Source of the DNA: Vibrio palustris
Lineage (GTDB): Bacteria; Pseudomonadota; Gammaproteobacteria; Enterobacterales; Vibrionaceae
DNA: 64,000 nt
NCBI RefSeq assembly: GCF_024346995.1
Contig: NZ_AP024888.1
Span: 930,001-994,000 of the forward strand
Direction: 5' to 3'
This document shows positions 15,867 through 26,969 of the stretch, piece by piece. The position numbers and the translations under genes are program-made. Position 1 is the first letter of the stretch. The number at the start of each line of letters is the position of its first letter. Under the pieces are notes generated by a model, which saw only the letters and a program-made list of their open reading frames with translations, did no database searches and had not been told where the DNA came from.

Positions 15867-16769
15867 CTACTTTGTTGGTTCTTCTTCCTCAACCGGTAAC
15901 TCGGGTAGCGGCGTATACTTGGCATGTTCAACCAAACCTGGAAATGCCTCTGAAAATAACACCATAAAATCATGACGAATCAGTTGTTCAAAGTGATTAG
16001 CACGTTCTGTTGGGCAAAAAACACGGACATGCAATTGTTGCTCACCTGCCGTATGGCTAAAAATTTCAATATGCGGCTCAGAACTCGGTAAATCTATCCC
16101 TGAGTGTTTTTCAATCATGCTGTTGTAACGACGTGCAACGTCAATGAAATGGGCAAAGTGCACATCAATACATGCTTGCAAATGTGGAATAAGCGGATAT
16201 AAATTAACAAAATGCGGCACGATCATTGTAAAGTTATGAAACACGTAGCGCTTCATAAAGTTTAAATTCTTCACTGGGTAAGCAAAAAACATACTATTGG
16301 GTAACGTCGCCGTTTTACCCGTATAGTGATACTGCCCATGTAATAAGTCGATTTCTTGAATCACGGTCGCCATAATATTGTGTTCGATGACCTCGCCACT
16401 CAACTGACCGACTTCTATCCAGTCCCCAATTCGAAATGAGCGAGAACTGGCGCGCTGAATTGAGCCGGTAAAACACAAAATAATTTCTTTCGAGGCGACA
16501 ACGATAGCAACAGCAATCGCTGTTACTGATAACGCAAAATTACTGATTTCTGATTGCCACAATACGAATAAAATCAGTAAGGTTCCCGCAAAAATGCCAT
16601 TTTTAGTTCGTGACATCCACGCTCGTTGGTCATCACTCAGAAATGCCACATCACCTCGAATAAGGTTTAGCAAAGTCCGTCTAGTAAACCAAATCACTAA
16701 TAAAATTAGCGATGTAAACAATAGCTTGTGTGCCATTAAAAAGTCATATGCGGTGTAAATGTTTTCCAT
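15867..16769 (-). CDS. Mechanosensitive channel, MscS family
   Basis: 300 aa. Three N-terminal membrane segments (about 12-30, 60-75 and 80-105) precede the MscS beta domain: SIQRASSRSFRIGDWIEVGQLSGEVIEHNIMATVIQE, where RxGDWIEV and GxVxxI are the family signature. The pore helix region is FALSVTAIAVAIVVASKEIILCFTG. The cytoplasmic alpha/beta cage follows, with an acidic, proline-rich tail (PLPELPVEEEEPTK). I use ATG 16769, preceded by AGAGG; an ATG seven codons earlier lacks a ribosome site. The channel would release solutes on osmotic downshock from the inner membrane. It stands alone. Confidence 0.9.
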   Translation of the reverse strand: MENIYTAYDFLMAHKLLFTSLILLVIWFTRRTLLNLIRGDVAFLSDDQRAWMSRTKNGIFAGTLLILFVLWQSEISNFALSVTAIAVAIVVASKEIILCFTGSIQRASSRSFRIGDWIEVGQLSGEVIEHNIMATVIQEIDLLHGQYHYTGKTATLPNSMFFAYPVKNLNFMKRYVFHNFTMIVPHFVNLYPLIPHLQACIDVHFAHFIDVARRYNSMIEKHSGIDLPSSEPHIEIFSHTAGEQQLHVRVFCPTERANHFEQLIRHDFMVLFSEAFPGLVEHAKYTPLPELPVEEEEPTK

Positions 16770-17281
16770 TAAAGCCTCTAAAACTCTCATCGTTTCGTTA
16801 ATGTACTTGAGAATACAGGCAAACTCTCAAATTGAATCCTAAGAAATATATTGCCCGTGGAATTTCCATACTGTCGATTATCAAGCGTCTAATGATTAAT
16901 AAATCGCAATGATCAGAGAAGTGGGTAAGTATAGTCAATCACTATAAGATGGCGCGGATTGTATCACTATTATTAGAAGTGTCATGGCTTTCATGTCGTT
17001 ATCTGAAAAGATTGTATGATTTTTTATTGCAAAGCGCTTTACCGCTAATAAAGACACAAAACTGGCGGTCAGAAACCTTAACCACCTCATGTATATTAAC
17101 TTCCAATTTCAGTAACAACTTCGCGACTCATCACACCCTAACAGAAACACTATAGAAACCGATAACCACAATCATTATGCTAAGAGAACGATATACGAAG
17201 TACGTAACATTGTGCGGTGTCAAAACGATAACCATGCAACCAAGAGCTGTCAGTAATGACATGAGCAGAAGGATTGCTTCT
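16770..17281. other. 512-bp intergenic region
   Basis: No convincing gene. A 68-codon frame at 16949-17155 (+) has no ribosome site and no recognisable sequence. GCAAAGCGCTTTAC at 17029-17042 has a perfect 10-bp core palindrome resembling LacI-family operators; its target gene and regulator are unknown. Confidence 0.35.
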
Positions 17282-17947
17282 ATGGCGCGATTTTTACAGA
17301 TTGATTGGGTGATTGATCTCGTTTGTCCATGGAGCTTTATTGGTTACCAAAAACTCGAGCAAGTCTTAGCACAGTTAGACGATGATATTCACATCGACTT
17401 TCATTGGCACCCGTTTGAAATTAATCCGAGCTTGCCAAGCGGTGGTCATGGCTTGGTCGCTCACTTGATGCAGAAATATAATCTTAGCGCATTAGCCGCA
17501 CAAACTTGCTTGCAACGTGCAACCCAACATAGCCAACCACTGCCCATACCTTTCTCTCTTGATAGCGACACACACATCTATAATACAAGAAAGGCTCATC
17601 AACTATTGTTGTGGGCTGCAAAATATAACAAGCAAGCGGCATTAGCGCGCGAGTTATATCATGCTTACTTTGTTCAACATCTTCCCTTAGATGACAGCCA
17701 AGTATTGCTCACTATCGTGTCTCACGTTGGTTTAAATCGCCAAGAGGCGGCCATAGTTCTAGCGGATGATAATTGGAGCCAGGCGGTGATTAATATTGAG
17801 ACGCAATGGATAAAAGCAGGTATTGATGCCGTCCCAACGATGATCATTAACCGTTCAGAGATTGTGTCTGGGGAGTTTGATAGTGCCACGCTTGGCAAAA
17901 CATTGACCGATGCGGTTAGTCAATATTTGCTAAATACCCGACATTAA
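17282..17947 (+). CDS. DsbA/FrnE-like thioredoxin-fold oxidoreductase
   Basis: 221 aa from ATG 17282, which has AGAAGGA upstream and fits the family N-terminus. The open frame continues 35 codons further upstream, but that stretch is unlike coding sequence. IDWVIDLVCPWSFIGYQKLEQ is the FrnE/HCCA-isomerase variant of the DsbA fold, with CPWS in place of a CxxC. The large helical insertion (HGLVAHLMQKYN onward) and the cis-proline segment GIDAVPTMIINRSEIVSGE are typical. No signal peptide, so cytoplasmic. Members are thiol oxidoreductases or glutathione-dependent isomerases; with a single active-site cysteine, a simple dithiol oxidase is unlikely. The exact reaction is unknown. Confidence 0.8.
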   Translation: MARFLQIDWVIDLVCPWSFIGYQKLEQVLAQLDDDIHIDFHWHPFEINPSLPSGGHGLVAHLMQKYNLSALAAQTCLQRATQHSQPLPIPFSLDSDTHIYNTRKAHQLLLWAAKYNKQAALARELYHAYFVQHLPLDDSQVLLTIVSHVGLNRQEAAIVLADDNWSQAVINIETQWIKAGIDAVPTMIINRSEIVSGEFDSATLGKTLTDAVSQYLLNTRH

Positions 17948-18110
17948 TCGCTAACTTTCCTGCTTTTTGCACTTCATCACAATGCATTGATTTCAAATAA
18001 AAATATTTAACATTGGCAACATAGATCTCAATTCAAATTCTTGAAAAGCCTTAACATAACGGCCTCTGTAACCCCCTACTACACCATAAAAATAATGAGG
18101 AAACTTACCG

Positions 18111-19118
18111 ATGAAACCATCTAGAAAGTGGTTAGTGTCAGCATGTGTAATTGGCGCTCTAAGCTCAGTGAGTGCAATCAGTCAAGCCAAGCAAGTTGAA
18201 GTGCATGATCCTGTGATGGCGAAAGAGGGCGACACTTATTATGTCTTTAGTACCGGCCCTGGGATCCCGTATTACTCATCAAAAGATATGGAGCACTGGA
18301 AAAAAGCAGGAAAGGTATTTAAAACTGAACCTAAATGGGCACGACGCGTTGCACCAGACTTTGATGGTCATTTATGGGCTCCAGATGTTATCCATCATAA
18401 CGGTAAATTTTACGCCTTTTATTCTGTGTCTGCGTTTGGTCAAAACACCTCTGGTATTGGCGTCAGTATCAATAAAACCCTTGATCCCAATTCAAAAGAC
18501 TATCAATGGGTAGATCAAGGTATTGTTCTAGAATCTGTCCCTAATCGTGATAATTGGAATGCGATTGATCCCGCGGTAACCTTTGATGATGATGGCACAC
18601 CATGGATGAGCTTTGGCTCTTTCTGGGGGGGATTGAAATTAGTCAAACTGGATCCAAGCTTGACGCGTATTGCCGAGCCTGAAGAATGGTATAACTTAGC
18701 GCATCGGGATCCTAAAGAGAGCCCTCCGGATGCCATTGAAGCACCATTTATCTTTAAGAAAAATGGCTATTACTATCTCTTTGCCTCTTTCGACTTATGT
18801 TGTCGTAAAATGGACAGCACTTATAACATTCGTGTTGCCCGTAGTAAGGACATCAAAGGCCCTTACTTAGATAAAGACGGCAAATCTATGATGGACGGCG
18901 GCGGCTCGTTGGTTTTAAAAGGCAATAAAAACTGGGTAGCGCTCGGACATAATGGTGCGTACACCTTTAATGGCAAAGATTACTTAGTATTCCACGCCTA
19001 TGAAACCGCCGATAATGGCATGCAAAAGTTACGTATCCTAAAAATGGGATGGAAAAACGATTGGCCAACCGTGAATCCAAAAGATCTCGACCGTAATACC
19101 ACTGAATTAGTACGCTAA
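18111..19118 (+). CDS. Secreted GH43 endo-arabinanase-like hydrolase
   Basis: 335 aa. A Sec signal (MKPSRKWLVSACVIGALSSV, cleavage near ISQA-K) precedes a five-bladed beta-propeller of glycoside hydrolase family 43. The catalytic triad is visible: base Asp33 in VHDPVM, pKa modulator Asp153 in WNAIDPAV and general acid Glu210 in DAIEAPFIF. SFGSFWGGLKLVKLD and RVAPDFDGHLWAPDV match bacterial endo-1,5-alpha-L-arabinanases, which cut arabinan side chains of pectin. It could be another GH43 activity. The protein should be periplasmic or secreted. Single gene with its own terminator; the second GH43 lies 17 kb away and the sugar importer 12 kb away. Confidence 0.85.
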   Translation: MKPSRKWLVSACVIGALSSVSAISQAKQVEVHDPVMAKEGDTYYVFSTGPGIPYYSSKDMEHWKKAGKVFKTEPKWARRVAPDFDGHLWAPDVIHHNGKFYAFYSVSAFGQNTSGIGVSINKTLDPNSKDYQWVDQGIVLESVPNRDNWNAIDPAVTFDDDGTPWMSFGSFWGGLKLVKLDPSLTRIAEPEEWYNLAHRDPKESPPDAIEAPFIFKKNGYYYLFASFDLCCRKMDSTYNIRVARSKDIKGPYLDKDGKSMMDGGGSLVLKGNKNWVALGHNGAYTFNGKDYLVFHAYETADNGMQKLRILKMGWKNDWPTVNPKDLDRNTTELVR

Positions 19119-19140
19119 TAACGTGAAGTCGATGAATCAT

Positions 19141-19171
19141 AAAAAAAGCTGCGTATGAACGCAGCTTTTTT
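19141..19171 (+). terminator. Terminator after the GH43 gene
   Basis: AAAAAAGCTGCGT, loop ATGA, ACGCAGCTTTTTT. 13-bp stem with T-runs on both strands; it also serves the convergent gene at 19208. Confidence 0.93.
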
Positions 19172-19207
19172 ATTGAGTGCTGTAAATCTTTCCGCTATAA
19201 GCAAATC

Positions 19208-19408
19208 TTAATGCACTGGGGCATCGGTATCTGCAGAGAACTTACCAAAGTAATGCTCTAGAATTTCCGGAGTTAACTCCCCTTTTTCTTCTAGGCGTTT
19301 TAGCTCAGCAACAATGGCTTGTTGCTCTTCTAACGTTGGTAATTTTTCTTCCTCTTCACCAATACTCTCTTGCGAAATTTGTGCTAGTTCTTGTTCAAAA
19401 TCACTCAT
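19208..19408 (-). CDS. Small acidic protein downstream of the chemoreceptor
   Basis: 66 aa from ATG 19408 (MSDFEQELAQISQESIGEEE), chosen over an upstream ATG because AGGG lies 9-10 bp before it. It is strongly acidic, predicted helical, and without membrane or known domain. It starts 57 bp after the chemoreceptor stop on the same strand, so the two are probably cotranscribed and it may modulate signalling. That role is inference from position only. Confidence 0.6.
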   Translation of the reverse strand: MSDFEQELAQISQESIGEEEEKLPTLEEQQAIVAELKRLEEKGELTPEILEHYFGKFSADTDAPVH

Positions 19409-19465
19409 AACTATAACCCTATCCGTATGTTTGTCAGGGAGTTTATCCAACTCCCTGAATGCTGA

Positions 19466-21382
19466 CTAGAGTTTAAATGTTCCCACTGTGCGATCAAGAC
19501 GTGCAGACAATTCTTTTAGCGAAATACTGGCATCAGCTAATTGTTCAGCCGTTGTTGTGGTTTCTTCGTTGATAGAATTAATCTCTTCGATATTTTGATT
19601 AATGGTATGTACTACGGTTGATTGCTCTTCCGTTGCCGTTGCCACCTGAATATTACGATCTGAAATTTCATGAATACGCGTGGATATTAACTGCAATACT
19701 TCAGCGGTTTCATCCGATGCTGCCACACCATCACGCGAAACCAGTTTACCGGCTTCCATCGCTTCAACCGCATCTTTGGCATCTGATTGTAGTTGGGTAA
19801 TCATTTTCTGAATTTCATCGGTAGACGTTGCAGTACGCCCAGCTAAGTTACGAACTTCATCGGCAACCACCGCAAAACCTCGTCCTTGTTCACCAGCACG
19901 TGCAGCTTCAATCGCCGCATTGAGGGCCAGTAAGTTGGTTTGCTCTGAAATACCACGAATTACCTCAAGAATAGTACCAATCTCAATCGTCGTTGACGCG
20001 AGTTTCTCAACCACAACTCCGGTACTTTCAATATCGGTTGATAAGCGTCCAATCACTTCTTTAGCACGGCCAACGACTTCAGTACCAGACACAGTATCTG
20101 ATGTGGCTTGGTTGGCGCTTTCAGCAGCGGTCGATGCGTTCGAGGCAATCTCACTGATCGTTGCGCCCATCTCATTAATTGCGGTCACCACTTGCAGCGT
20201 TTGGTCACGTTGAACTTGACTATTATCATGCGTATGTGACGCTTTCTCCGCGACACTCAGTGCCGCTTTCTGTAATTCATTACTGGTTTCGGCCACTTCA
20301 CGAATCGAGAGATGAATTTTTTCAACAAAGCTATTGAACCCTTTAGAAAGTTGCGCTATTTCGTCTTGTGTTTCAATAGTAATGCGCTGGGACAGATCTC
20401 CTTCTCCTTTGCCTAAATCGGTAAAGCGCTTAGCTAATTGGCGAATAGGGTTCACAATACTGTTACCGAGCCAAATACCACCCAGAATAAAGACAATAGC
20501 AACAATGATGGTGGAGAAGATTAAACGATGAGTTACCGCATCCATGTCAGCAAAGATCTCGGCTTTTGGGACCACACCGACCACAAACCAATCCATGCTT
20601 TTTACATACAAGCTGGAGACAAACATATCTTCACCATCATGCTCGGTTTCGATCAAATTAAAGCCTGTTTTCTGTAGTAATGTACTCGCACCATTGCCAT
20701 AAAGTTGACTTAACGTGTCACCCACTTTGCTCTTAGTACGGTGAATTTTCACTTTACCTTGCGCATCAGCTAAGTATACGTAGCCAGTCTTCTGGATCTG
20801 GAAACTGTTTAAGAAGTTAACCATGTCATCCATAGACTTAGACACGCCCGATAACGTGCCGTCACTCACTGATTGGTAGTTAACAAACATTTTGACCGTG
20901 CCATCTTTCTCTTGGAAAATGCTCACTAAATTCTTTTGATTGGAGTTGACGAAGTTGTAAAACCAGCTATCTTGCTGGTGATTTAAACGGCGTAAAAAAC
21001 CGTCTTGGTTCCAATAGTCACCGGTGTCACGATTGGCAACCGAGGCATCATTTAAGCCATACTGCTTAACGACATTTTGTAACTCTTGAACCAATACTTT
21101 TTGATCATCATCACTTATCGGATCGCTTTTGACCGCTTTCTTAACATATTCACTACTCGAAAGCTGCTCTGCCGTATTTTGTAAAGTGAGGACTTGATCA
21201 TTCACTTTATCGCTGATTTCTTTTAGCATCGAAGGCAACTCAACATCGATAAGACGATGGCGTAACACATCGTGAGTCTCACGCTGAGCAATAAATCCCA
21301 AAACCATGGTTGACGCCAGCACAGCTAACGTCATGCCGATGATCACTTTCTGCTTTATACTTATTCGATTGAATAGAAACAT
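19466..21382 (-). CDS. Methyl-accepting chemotaxis protein with periplasmic Cache-type sensor
   Basis: 638 aa, full-length chemoreceptor. TM1 (about 13-28) is followed by a ~250-residue periplasmic domain. The segment [24 protein letters not shown] and the later [21 protein letters not shown] are typical of double-Cache sensors that bind small ligands. TM2 ([19 protein letters not shown]) leads into a HAMP domain ([24 protein letters not shown]). The signalling hairpin tip [34 protein letters not shown] is perfect. The C-terminus TFKL lacks the CheR-tethering pentapeptide. Expected at cell poles with CheA and CheW. The ligand is unknown. Divergent from the MoxR operon. Confidence 0.95.
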   Translation of the reverse strand: MFLFNRISIKQKVIIGMTLAVLASTMVLGFIAQRETHDVLRHRLIDVELPSMLKEISDKVNDQVLTLQNTAEQLSSSEYVKKAVKSDPISDDDQKVLVQELQNVVKQYGLNDASVANRDTGDYWNQDGFLRRLNHQQDSWFYNFVNSNQKNLVSIFQEKDGTVKMFVNYQSVSDGTLSGVSKSMDDMVNFLNSFQIQKTGYVYLADAQGKVKIHRTKSKVGDTLSQLYGNGASTLLQKTGFNLIETEHDGEDMFVSSLYVKSMDWFVVGVVPKAEIFADMDAVTHRLIFSTIIVAIVFILGGIWLGNSIVNPIRQLAKRFTDLGKGEGDLSQRITIETQDEIAQLSKGFNSFVEKIHLSIREVAETSNELQKAALSVAEKASHTHDNSQVQRDQTLQVVTAINEMGATISEIASNASTAAESANQATSDTVSGTEVVGRAKEVIGRLSTDIESTGVVVEKLASTTIEIGTILEVIRGISEQTNLLALNAAIEAARAGEQGRGFAVVADEVRNLAGRTATSTDEIQKMITQLQSDAKDAVEAMEAGKLVSRDGVAASDETAEVLQLISTRIHEISDRNIQVATATEEQSTVVHTINQNIEEINSINEETTTTAEQLADASISLKELSARLDRTVGTFKL

Positions 21383-21663
21383 TCTTTGCCCCTAGGCTGC
21401 TAGTTTTCTTCGTATCATTATAACAATCACTAAGTATTCCCACCGATTTTATGAGAACTCTCATAAACGCCAGTGTAAAATTTAGTAAAAGAAGCGGATT
21501 GTATATTAATCGTATGCGAATGTTTATCCTTCTTAAGGGTAAGAATATAATACAACCGATTACATTATGATTTTTTTTGTTATGCTCCGTTATTAAGATG
21601 AAAACGGAACTTTTTTAGGTTCTATCGCACTAATAGATGAATAAACTCAGAGACTAACGTGTT

Positions 21664-22620
21664 ATGCAGTCAGAAATTTTTCAAAAATTACAGCAATATC
21701 TCAATCAACAAGTAGTCGGACAATCTTCGCTAGTTGAACAATTACTTGTTGCGCTACTTGCCGATGGCCATATTTTAGTTGAAGGTCCACCTGGGTTAGC
21801 CAAGACCCGTGCTGTTAAAGCATTAGCGCAATGCATTGAAGGACGCTTCCATCGTATTCAATTTACCCCAGACTTATTGCCCGCTGATTTAACCGGTACG
21901 GATATATTCAGACCAGAGACTGGGGAGTTTACTTTCCAAGCTGGACCTATCTTTAACTCTCTGGTTCTCGCTGATGAAATCAACCGCGCCCCCGCCAAAG
22001 TACAAGCTGCAATGCTTGAAGCCATGGCGGAAAAACAGATTACGGCAGGCCGTAAAACCTATGCGCTGCCAAAGCTATTCTTAGTCATGGCGACCCAGAA
22101 TCCGATCGAACAGGAAGGGACTTACCCACTTCCAGAAGCGCAGTTAGACCGCTTTTTGATTCACCTTGATGTCGACTATCCTCAGGCAGAAGATGAGCTG
22201 GCGATTCTGCGTTTAAATCGCGGCGAAGCAAAAGGCGAACACACTTCGAGTGTCCCTCATGTGACTCAAGAACAAATTTTCTCTGCCCGCCAAGATGTAT
22301 TGAATATTCATATGGCAGAGTCGATTGAGAATTATCTGATTCGTTTGGTTATGGCCACTCGCCAGCCCGAGAAATACGATGCAAAATTAGCGCAATGGAT
22401 TGATTTGGGCGTCAGCCCACGTGCGACCATTGCGCTGGATCGCTGCGCCCGCGCTCATGCTTGGTTACAAGGCCGTGATTTTGTTAGCCCAGCAGATATT
22501 CAAGCGATGATCTTTCCAGTATTGCGACATCGTTTGGTCTTGTCTTATCAAGCCCAAGCAGAAAATATTCATCCTAATCAGGTAATTGCTCATTTAATGT
22601 CTCTAGTAGGTAGTGCGTAA
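21664..22620 (+). CDS. MoxR-family AAA+ ATPase
   Basis: 318 aa cytoplasmic AAA+ chaperone, first gene of a six-gene operon. Walker A is EGPPGLAKTR, with Walker B LVLADEINRAPAKVQAAMLEAMAE, sensor-1 ATQNPIEQEGTYPLPEAQLDRF and the C-terminal lid (SPRATIALDRCARAHAWLQGRDFV). MoxR ATPases are thought to load metals or remodel the von Willebrand factor A (VWA) proteins encoded beside them. Here a DUF58 and two VWA proteins follow within 10 bp steps. Such operons (BatABCDE-like) are linked with envelope stress or oxygen tolerance in other bacteria. The specific substrate is unknown. Confidence 0.93.
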   Translation: MQSEIFQKLQQYLNQQVVGQSSLVEQLLVALLADGHILVEGPPGLAKTRAVKALAQCIEGRFHRIQFTPDLLPADLTGTDIFRPETGEFTFQAGPIFNSLVLADEINRAPAKVQAAMLEAMAEKQITAGRKTYALPKLFLVMATQNPIEQEGTYPLPEAQLDRFLIHLDVDYPQAEDELAILRLNRGEAKGEHTSSVPHVTQEQIFSARQDVLNIHMAESIENYLIRLVMATRQPEKYDAKLAQWIDLGVSPRATIALDRCARAHAWLQGRDFVSPADIQAMIFPVLRHRLVLSYQAQAENIHPNQVIAHLMSLVGSA

Positions 22621-22630
22621 GGAGAAGTAG

Positions 22631-23548
22631 ATGACAGACACACTGCCAGAACATGCCGATGGCGTTCATTTGTGTGTGGATGAATTACTGCCATATCGGC
22701 TGCACACTCCTCGGTGGTTGCCACCGGCTAAAAGCTTATGGTCGCAGCTATTAGGGCAGCATCAAAGTAAGCAGCTCGGCCGTGGGATGGACTTTGCTGA
22801 AGTTCGTCAATACCAGCCGGGGGACGATATTCGCTCCATTGATTGGCGTGTCATGGCCCGTACCGGCAAACCGCATACGAAATTGTTTACTGAAGAGCGC
22901 GAGAAACCGACGATCTTGTATATCGACCTAAGTTCGTCAATGCAATTTGGCTCTTCATTAATGCTCAAGTCTGTACAGGCCAGCCATGTGGCGAGTATTT
23001 TGAGTTGGTTAGCGGTGGGCGAGCATGATCGTGTTGGTGCTGTAATCGATACAGGCGTGACGTTGATTGAAATAAAGCCAGTTAGCCGACAAAAAGGGCC
23101 GCTGCAAATCATCGCGCAATTAGTCAAAGGCCAAGAGAGCGCACTGAAATCTATCGCATCTGGCTCAGCACACTCCATGGAAAATGGACTACAAGCGTTA
23201 CATCGTTTATGCCCGAAGGGTTGTGATGTCATCGTCATCAGCGACTTTATACGCTATGACACCAGTTTAAAACCCTTACTGGGGCAAATAAACCGTCGTA
23301 ATCGCTTAAAATTCATTCACATTTATGATCCGCTAGAAGTCGGAGACACACGTTTTCGCGGCGCTGAATGGGTTAGCAATGGTAAAGATACGCGCTGGCT
23401 CAACTTTTCCGCATTAAATACTAGGAATGGGATCAAAAAAGCCTTTGAATCTCATCAAGAAAAACTAGAATTACTGTGTCAATCTATGGGCATAGATTAC
23501 CGCTCTATTTCCAGTGGTACGCCTTTACTTAAACAACTAGCCGGATAA
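22631..23548 (+). CDS. DUF58 protein (VWA-like partner of MoxR)
   Basis: 305 aa. The DUF58 signature RGMDFAEVRQYQPGDDIRSIDWRVMARTGKPHTKLFTEEREK lies near residues 53-95, followed by a VWA-like fold with DLSSSMQFG as a degenerate MIDAS site. No membrane segment. It starts 10 bp after the MoxR stop with AGGAG upstream. DUF58 proteins almost always accompany MoxR genes and are presumed adaptors or clients. Direct function unknown. Confidence 0.9.
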   Translation: MTDTLPEHADGVHLCVDELLPYRLHTPRWLPPAKSLWSQLLGQHQSKQLGRGMDFAEVRQYQPGDDIRSIDWRVMARTGKPHTKLFTEEREKPTILYIDLSSSMQFGSSLMLKSVQASHVASILSWLAVGEHDRVGAVIDTGVTLIEIKPVSRQKGPLQIIAQLVKGQESALKSIASGSAHSMENGLQALHRLCPKGCDVIVISDFIRYDTSLKPLLGQINRRNRLKFIHIYDPLEVGDTRFRGAEWVSNGKDTRWLNFSALNTRNGIKKAFESHQEKLELLCQSMGIDYRSISSGTPLLKQLAG

Positions 23549-23554
23549 TAAACT

Positions 23555-24043
23555 ATGCAAAAATCTTCATCGACTCCATTACCATTGCTGGATGTGCACC
23601 TTCCGGATGCGCCTTCTTGGTTACCTCTAGCATGGGGATGGTGGGCTGTGGGTAGTGGCATTGTGCTTATCGTACTCATCAGCGCTTTAAGGCTTCGTTG
23701 GAAACGTAAAAAATTAGCCCCAAAAAAAGCCGCTTTGCGTTTGCTTGATCCTAGCTTTGGCTCACAATCGCCTTCTTCTGCCATGGAGTTAGTCCGTCAA
23801 GCAGCATTTTGCTACTTCCCGCGTAATGAAATTGCTCACCTTACCGGTAAAGACTGGTACGCCTTTCTTGATGAACAGATTGGCCGAAACGTTTTTATGG
23901 TTAATGAAGCACAATGGCAACAAGCCTTGTATAAAAAACAAACTAGTGAGCAAGCTTCAGCGTTAGTAGACAATTGCTATCAGTGGGTGAATGAAGCGTT
24001 ACCACCAGCAAAAAGGAGAAAAGAAAAAGGTGGCAAACATTGA
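23555..24043 (+). CDS. DUF4381 membrane protein
   Basis: 162 aa with a single membrane span near residues 22-42 (LAWGWWAVGSGIVLIVLISALRL), a basic stretch just inside and a cytoplasmic helical domain. The N-terminus (LPLLDVHLPDAPSWLPLAWGWW) is characteristic of DUF4381 proteins found between DUF58 and VWA genes. The last 14 bp overlap the start I prefer for the VWA gene, indicating coupling. Probably part of a membrane complex with the VWA proteins. Confidence 0.82.
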   Translation: MQKSSSTPLPLLDVHLPDAPSWLPLAWGWWAVGSGIVLIVLISALRLRWKRKKLAPKKAALRLLDPSFGSQSPSSAMELVRQAAFCYFPRNEIAHLTGKDWYAFLDEQIGRNVFMVNEAQWQQALYKKQTSEQASALVDNCYQWVNEALPPAKRRKEKGGKH

Positions 24044-24990
24044 ACTCGTATGGTGGTGGGCACTATGCCTACTACCACTCCCATTATTGATTTATAAATG
24101 GGTACCAGCACGCCAAACACACGCAGCCATTACTCTGCCCTATCTTCCCGCTCAATCTTCGCTGCCAACCTCCAATGGGTGGTTGACTAAGGGGCTGGTT
24201 GTCGCTATCTGGGTATGCTTACTGCTCGCAGCAGCTAGACCAGTTTGGTATGGGGATCCTGTCTATGTATCTCCTAAGCACCGCGATATGATGCTAGTGG
24301 TCGATCTTTCTTACTCCATGAGTGAAAAAGACATGCGCGATGGCGATGACTATATTGACCGTTTAAGCGCCGTTAAACATGTGCTTAAAGACTTTGTGGC
24401 GAAACGTAAAGGTGACCGGTTAGGATTGATTTACTTTGCCGATCACGCGTATTTACAAACTCCCCTAACGTTTGATTTGAACACTGTTGAACATCAAGTC
24501 GACCATGCCGTACTCAAACTTATTGGGACAAAAACGGCGATGGGCGAAGGCATAGGGCTTGCGACGAAAAACTTTATCGATGGTAACGCGCCGCAACGTG
24601 TCATGATTTTACTCAGTGATGGCAGCAATAACGCTGGTGTAATGGGCCCCATAGAAGCGGCCAAAATTGCCAAAAAATACCATACCACGATTTACACGAT
24701 TGGCGTTGGCGCTGGTGAAATGACAGTGCGTAGCTTATTCGGCGCTCGTAAAGTTAATACCGCAAAAGGCCTCGATGAAAAGACCCTCAAACAAGTGGCG
24801 AAGATGACAGGCGGTCGGTATTTCCGCGCTCGTGATGCTCAAGATCTTCAAAATATTTACGACAGTATTAATCAATTAGAGCCCGTTAAGAAAGCCGCGC
24901 AAACATGGCGCCCACAAACCGAATGGTTCGGTGTGCCGCTCGCATTGGCGCTGCTACTTTCTGTTGTACTTATGGTTTTAAGGAGAAATC

Positions 24991-24998
<8 letters not shown>
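24030..24998 (+). CDS. VWA-domain membrane protein (BatA-like)
   Basis: 322 aa from GTG 24030, preceded by AAGGAG 11-12 bp upstream. An ATG at 23991 is in frame but would add a lysine-rich leader within the previous gene. Two N-terminal membrane spans (LVWWWALCLLPLPLLIYKW and LVVAIWVCLLLAAARPVWY) lead to a VWA domain facing the periplasm or cytoplasm, with a complete MIDAS: DLSYS, threonine in TPLT and LLSDGSNNAG. A final membrane span (VPLALALLLSVVLMVL) ends the protein. This is the BatA layout. It is translationally coupled to the next gene by an 8-bp overlap. Confidence 0.9.
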
Positions 24999-26967
<1,969 letters not shown>

Positions 26968-26969
26968 CT

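Noticed and set aside
17029..17042. LacI-family operator upstream of the FrnE-like gene
   Set aside because: Short palindrome only, with no LacI-type gene in the window and about 240 bp from the start; listed in the gap note, not as a site.
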